This document shows, one piece after another, positions 55,713 to 60,295 of a stretch of 60,295 nt of DNA (position 1 is its first letter; the number at the start of each line of letters is the position of its first letter). The notes under the pieces were generated by a model. That model saw only the letters and a program-made list of their open reading frames with translations. It did no database searches and was not told the DNA's origin. Both the position numbers and the translations under genes were made by a program. Source of the stretch: Agrocybe praecox (Eukaryota; Basidiomycota; Agaricomycetes; Agaricales; Agrocybaceae); NCBI GenBank assembly GCA_964017145.1, contig CAXHKQ010000289.1, positions 1 to 60,295 of the forward strand. Reading direction: 5' to 3'.

Positions 55713-55847
55713 GGTTGATATTTAATATGTGTTCATAACCATGATCAAATTAGGCACTAAGTGACATATTTTTCGTGGGAAGCAAAATCAGGCCAGCTCG
55801 CTAGCGTTAATTCTTTTCTTCTTTCATTCTCAACTTACATACCCATC
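55713..55847. promoter_or_regulatory. Bidirectional promoter region of two small genes
   Basis: 135 bp separate the ATG at 55712 (minus) and the ATG at 55848 (plus). GTGGGAAGCAAAA at about 55777 again shows the GTGGGAA core. Confidence 0.4.
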
Positions 55848-56445
55848 ATGTCCTCTATTGACCAGTCTCGCATTACTCTTGTCAACCTTCACAATCAAAT
55901 GGCACAGCTAGGGGAGGCTGTAAATGCATCACTTGACTCTCGCAAAAACCCAGGAATTGTAGAGCTTCGAAAGCTCATTCTAACTCTGGACTCTCTTGTT
56001 CGAGGCTTTGACGGAAACCTTCATGCCTATAGAACCCGAAATGATGCAAAAATAGCTCATCTGGAGATTGAAGTTGAGCTTGTACAGAAGGAAAAGCTTA
56101 AACACTTGGAGGAAAGGGTGGAAGAGTTGGAGAGATTGAACAAGCGCCACCTCTTTGGTCAATGCTGGACTTTTGTTTCAAAGCTGTCCTTTTCTGGTAG
56201 CTATTCTTACTTTTTTCTTCTTCACAATTTTTATTTATTTATTTATAGTTTGGAATACATTGAACACTTGTATTCCTTCTTCAAAGGTTCCTCCTGCTCA
56301 GGAGGATTTCTCCCATCAAGACCCCTTTTGTAACCCCTTTCATGATAGGGTACTCGACTGCGAAAGTCCACAATCTCCACGATCGCCAACGACTATTCCA
56401 ATGATTACTATACATTCTGCCCCTTCATCCTCTTCCCGATTTTAA
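55848..56445 (+). CDS. 168-aa coiled-coil protein, partner of the Plavaka locus
   Basis: Exons 55848-56157 and 56249-56445 join in phase to 168 residues. Residues 1-100 are almost wholly helical with heptads (VNLHNQMAQLGEAVNASL, HLEIEVELVQKEKLKHLEE). The tail is Ser/Pro-rich (SPQSPRSPTTIPM). The 91-nt intron is T-rich with GT..AG ends. No family is recognised. It has the same orientation as the transposase, whose ATG lies 179 bp downstream. Confidence 0.6.
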
Positions 56446-56623
56446 CTATAAGTGGGTATTAGAATATCCGCTTTTTTCTTTTCTAATTTTTTTAATAGTC
56501 CTGCCCTCAACTTGCTGTCAACAATATTTCGTGGGAACAACGGGTTTGTGGAAGCTAGCCAGCTTGAGTGGTATTATCGCTATTAATCTACTATCACTTC
56601 TTTTTTGTATTTTTGCTTTTACG

Positions 56624-59600
56624 ATGAATACTCTTGATGATAATCAATGTCCTGTTTGCTACTCCTATTTTCGGACTATAAAAGGCCTGTCCTCACATCT
56701 CAAAATGGCCCAGAAATGCAGACACTGGGGGAAAGGAAAGCGTCGTGAACTTGCAGATTCCTTATTTCTACCAGACGACATTCAGGAAGATGAAGATCAA
56801 TACATCTCTGAGGATGATAGCCCAAATCCACAAGCATCGACTCTTGATCCAGAGGTAGCTGGGTCTGATAGAGAAACTATGGACATAGAAGATTATCAAG
56901 ATGATTTGAACGAATATTTTAACCAATTAATGGAGGAGGATGAAGATGACGATCACTTTATTCCAGAGGAGCCAGAAGAAGCAGAGGAGCCCATAGCAAT
57001 TGGTGAAGCAGGACCTGGACCAACAACAATAGCTAATAGGGGGCGTCGAGAGTGGGATAACGATGATGAAATCATAAGAGAAGAGTATTCTGGAGCTGGC
57101 GTTGTTATCAGAATAGATCAGCGACTCCATGAAAGATGGAAGCAACTTTTTGAAAAAGATTTGGAAAATCTACAAGATGTAAACAACGGGAACATACCTT
57201 TGGATGAAAGCGCACTCTCAGATTTCTTTACGGATCCAATTAGGAGTTCTTATTATCCCTTTGCCTCAGAAATGGACTGGCGTATTGCAAGATGGGCAGT
57301 TAAAGATAACATTGGTCATAAATCCTTTGACAGACTATTAGCTATTCCAGGTGTACGTTTATTTTTATTAGAATGTCATTACTATATATTTATTTCTTTG
57401 TTTTGTTTAGGTCAAAGAAAAGCTAGGAATCTCATATAAGAACATCAGAGGATTGCACCAAATTATTGATAACGATATTCCAGAACTGGGAGGAGAATGG
57501 AAAACGGAAGACCTTGTTTTCCAAGATATGAAGGACACTACTTATACCATTTGCTACCGTGATCCTCTGGAAGCAATCAAAAGCTTATGGGGTGATCCTG
57601 CCTTGTCTTCTCATTTGGTTTATCGGCCCACCAGAGTTTTTACCAAGTCGGACAAAGATAATAGAATTTTCACAGAGATGTGGACAGGAAAGTGGTGGCA
57701 TGCTGTTCAAGTGAGTTTCATGGTTCTTTTATTTTGTTCAATATGTAACTAATGTTAATTAAAGAGCAAGCTACCTCAAGGTCCTACCGTCGCACCTGTT
57801 ATTATCGCAACAGATAAAACTCAGCTTACTCAGTTCTCAGGCAGCAAAAGCGCATATCCGGTCTATCTTACTATAGGCAACATACCAAAATTGCTTCGAC
57901 GAAAACCATCCAAAAGAGCTTGTGTTTTGATTGGCTATTTGCCTAGCGATATATCCAAAAAGCTCAAGGGCACTGGTCTTTCTCAAAAAAACATCGGCAT
58001 TCGCAATCAGCGACTTTTTCATGAAGCTATGAAATTTATTCTTTCACCTTTGATAGAGGCAGGTCGTCAAGGTGTAGAAATGACCGGCGGAAATGGAGAA
58101 GTCAGAAAGGTTTTCCCTATCCTTGCCTGTTATGTTGCGGATTTCCCAGAACAATGCTTAGTTGCCTGTACAAAATATGGTACTTGCCCAAAGTGCCAGA
58201 CACCGGCAAAAGAACTCCAAGATCCAGAACCTAGGGAACCCCGAACAAGAAACTGGACACTAGACATTATTGAAAGTGCCAAAAAATCATCATCCACAGA
58301 GTCGCAATTCTACAAGTCATGTATGGAGAACGATGTATCTGGAAGTGTTTACGAGCCTTTTTGGAAGGATTTCCCTTTGTGTGACATTCATCGCTCCATA
58401 ACCCCCAACATTCTTCATCAACTATATCAAGGAGTCTTCAAATACATCATTGATTGGTGTCAAATTTTGATTACACCAGAGGAGCTCGATGCTCGCTTGA
58501 GGTGTCTGCCCCCTGCCTTTGGTGTTCGTCATTTCAACAATGGCTGGTCAGCTATGAGCCAAATCTCTGGGCCTGAGCGAAAACATATGGCCAAAGTACT
58601 ACTTGGCTGTTTAGTTGGAAAAATGGCGAAAAAAGGCATCAAAGCAATCAAAGCTCTTCTGGACTTCATTTATTTGGCGCAATATAAATATCACAACACC
58701 GCAACTCTAGGCTATTTGGAAGATGCTCTTAACGATTTTCAAAAATATAAGGGGTTTTTCATTGATATGGACATACGAACAGATATGAATATCCCCAAAT
58801 TCCACTCCCTTCTTCACTATCTTGAAGCCATCAAGCTTTTTGGCACTACAGACAACTATAATACGGAGGCCTTTGAACGCTTTCATATAGATTTTGCAAA
58901 GCAAGGCTTCAGAGCGTCAAATAAAAGAGATATTTTTCCTCAAATGACAACTTGGCTTTCTAGACAAGAAAAAGTCTGTCAATTCGACAATTATCTTGAC
59001 TGGAAGGATACCCCAAAACTTGCAAAGCTACCGACTCTTTTGAAGGAAAAACCAATAATCAAACTGGCTAAATATCCTCCTTTTCCTAACCGACTTCTTT
59101 CTACTGTTGAACTAACGCACAAAGCCCCTCTATTCCAAAATCATCTCAAAGAGTTTCTTAATAAATTTCTTCCAACGGGATCCAGAACATCAAATGCTGT
59201 ATCACATCTTTATAACCTTCCATTTGATCGAATTGATGTGTATACACAATTCAAATTTCATCCTCATAGCGTCCAAGATGATGATGATCCTGAAATGGAA
59301 GTTGATGATACCGTAAAGGCTACACCATGCTCAAAATTGAACCCTTATGGACGAATGGATACCGTTGTTGTTGTTGTTGATGAAAAAGCAGAAACGACAA
59401 TGATTGCAGGTAAAGCTATTACTAGTAGTCATTTACTCCATGTATAACCCTTTGATCTAATTTTCATATTACTAGGAACCCGAATTGGTCGAGTCAGACT
59501 AATATTTTCTCTACCCAAAAAGATCGATATTGGCTTAAGTCCAATTGAGGCTCCCAAAAGCTGGCCCACATATCCCTTTGCTTATGTTGAATGGTTTAAG

Positions 59601-59855
59601 CCTTTTCGCTCCACAGGTCCTGATGAATCAAGTGGCATGTTCCATGTTAAAAAGACGACAACACCATCATATGCTATCATTCCTCTCACAGACATTAGAC
59701 AAAGCTGTATGCTTATACCAAAATTTGACGCTGGTGGTAATGGTGCCTCTGCAAACTGGCAACAGACTCTTACGTCTCAAAATGTTCTTGATAATTGCTT
59801 TCAATTTCTTCTTAATAATTGGCATAGTAGTTATTCATATATGACTTTGTATTAG
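56624..59855 (+). CDS. Plavaka transposase, intact
   Basis: Exons 56624-57352, 57411-57710, 57765-59409 and 59476-59855 join in phase to 3054 nt, 1017 residues, without a stop. An N-terminal zinc finger (CPVCYSYFRTIKGLSSH) precedes an acidic region. The conserved Plavaka part contains PFASEMDWRIARWAVKD, YRDPLEAIKSLWGDP, EMWTGKWWH, PVIIATDKTQLTQFSG, SAYPVYLTIGNIPK, CYVADFPEQCLVACTK, CPKCQTP, DIHRSITPNILHQLYQG, SGPERKHMAK and DNYNTEAFERFHIDFAK. Plavaka is a fungal DNA-transposon lineage related to CACTA elements; the protein would bind the element ends and carry out cut-and-paste. ATG 56624 is chosen because it directly precedes the zinc finger. Its intact state contrasts with the KDZ transposases. 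Confidence 0.88.
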
Positions 59856-59879
59856 TTAGACTAAGTTTGCTTGAATAAT

Positions 59880-60075
59880 AATACATATCATAAATGACAC
59901 TAAAGTTTCCCATAAATGACATTATCGAGAACTAAAACAAATAAAGAAACATAAATAACCCAAGAGGTAACATAAATTAGCCTAATTAGGTATCAAATTA
60001 TGTAAAGAATCTAAAATTACCCTACTGGTCTCCTAGAATGCCCTGGGATGCCCTGGGATGCCCTGAGAGTCATTT
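59880..60075. repeat. Short direct repeats downstream of the Plavaka transposase
   Basis: CATAAAT recurs four times (about 59890, 59912, 59951 and 59970), followed by three or four tandem copies of the 10-mer TGCCCTGGGA (60040-60066). Such clusters are typical of subterminal transposase-binding regions. The element end itself was not found before the window closes at 60295. Confidence 0.5.
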
Positions 60076-60295
60076 AAGATAACTAAAATTATAATATTTC
60101 TCTTAAGTCAACTTAGGGCTAGAGACTTTTTCCTGATGTTTGGTGAGGAAAAATGGAGGAGAGAATGAAGACAGACAAAGAAATATATGACGAGAAGGAA
60201 AAAAATATGTCATCGCAAAGAGAAAATCAGTGGAAAGAACAATAAGATTTACCAAAAGAAGCGTAAAAACAAACATGTACACACGAACTTGCGCG

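Overview
The window looks like chromosomal DNA of a mushroom-forming basidiomycete (Agaricomycetes). Introns are short (about 48-60 nt, GT..AG), and the window carries two DNA-transposon families known from these fungi, KDZ (Kyakuja-Dileera-Zisupton) and Plavaka, plus a Ty3/Gypsy chromovirus. It is a transposon-dominated accessory region in which almost every recognisable conserved host gene is broken.

Region 1 (1-17050): an almost complete KDZ element whose left tip lies about 34 bp outside the window. It carries a minus-strand HMG-like gene (443-3100), a divergent 201-aa gene (3232-3994), a tandem-repeat block, and a nine-exon KDZ transposase gene (5690-16667). A 7.0-kb chromovirus (8333-15344, minus strand) sits inside the last transposase exon.

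Region 2 (17051-21857): about 4.8 kb of other DNA with an ORF cut by the KDZ end, an unknown pseudogene, a 1.14-kb repeat and an MFS transporter pseudogene.

Region 3 (21867-32297): a second copy of the same KDZ element in inverted orientation, flanked by a 9-bp target-site duplication. It is the same sequence as copy 1 wherever I compared them, but holds only a solo LTR at the point where copy 1 holds the whole chromovirus.

Region 4 (32495-50240): decayed host genes: a CNNM/Mam3-like CBS protein, a hot-dog thioesterase (apparently intact), ALG6, a protein kinase fragment, an unknown protein, HEM14 (protoporphyrinogen oxidase) and an MDR oxidoreductase. They are interleaved with a second copy of the 1.14-kb repeat and Copia-like remnants. 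Most premature stops are explained by C-to-T changes (CGA to TGA, CAG to TAG, CAA to TAA) or the opposite-strand equivalent, which suggests a RIP-like or methyl-cytosine deamination process.

Region 5 (about 50.8 kb to the end): AT-richer DNA with a large unknown gene, two divergent coiled-coil genes and an intact 1017-aa Plavaka transposase. This part lacks the nonsense pattern and looks like a younger, possibly autonomous multigene element that may run past the right edge of the window.

The central result is the pair of inverted KDZ copies that share a nested retrotransposon insertion, one full length and one reduced to a solo LTR. Their transposase is dead twice over (nonsense codon plus insertion), so a transposase acting in trans, or a segmental event, is needed to explain the duplication.
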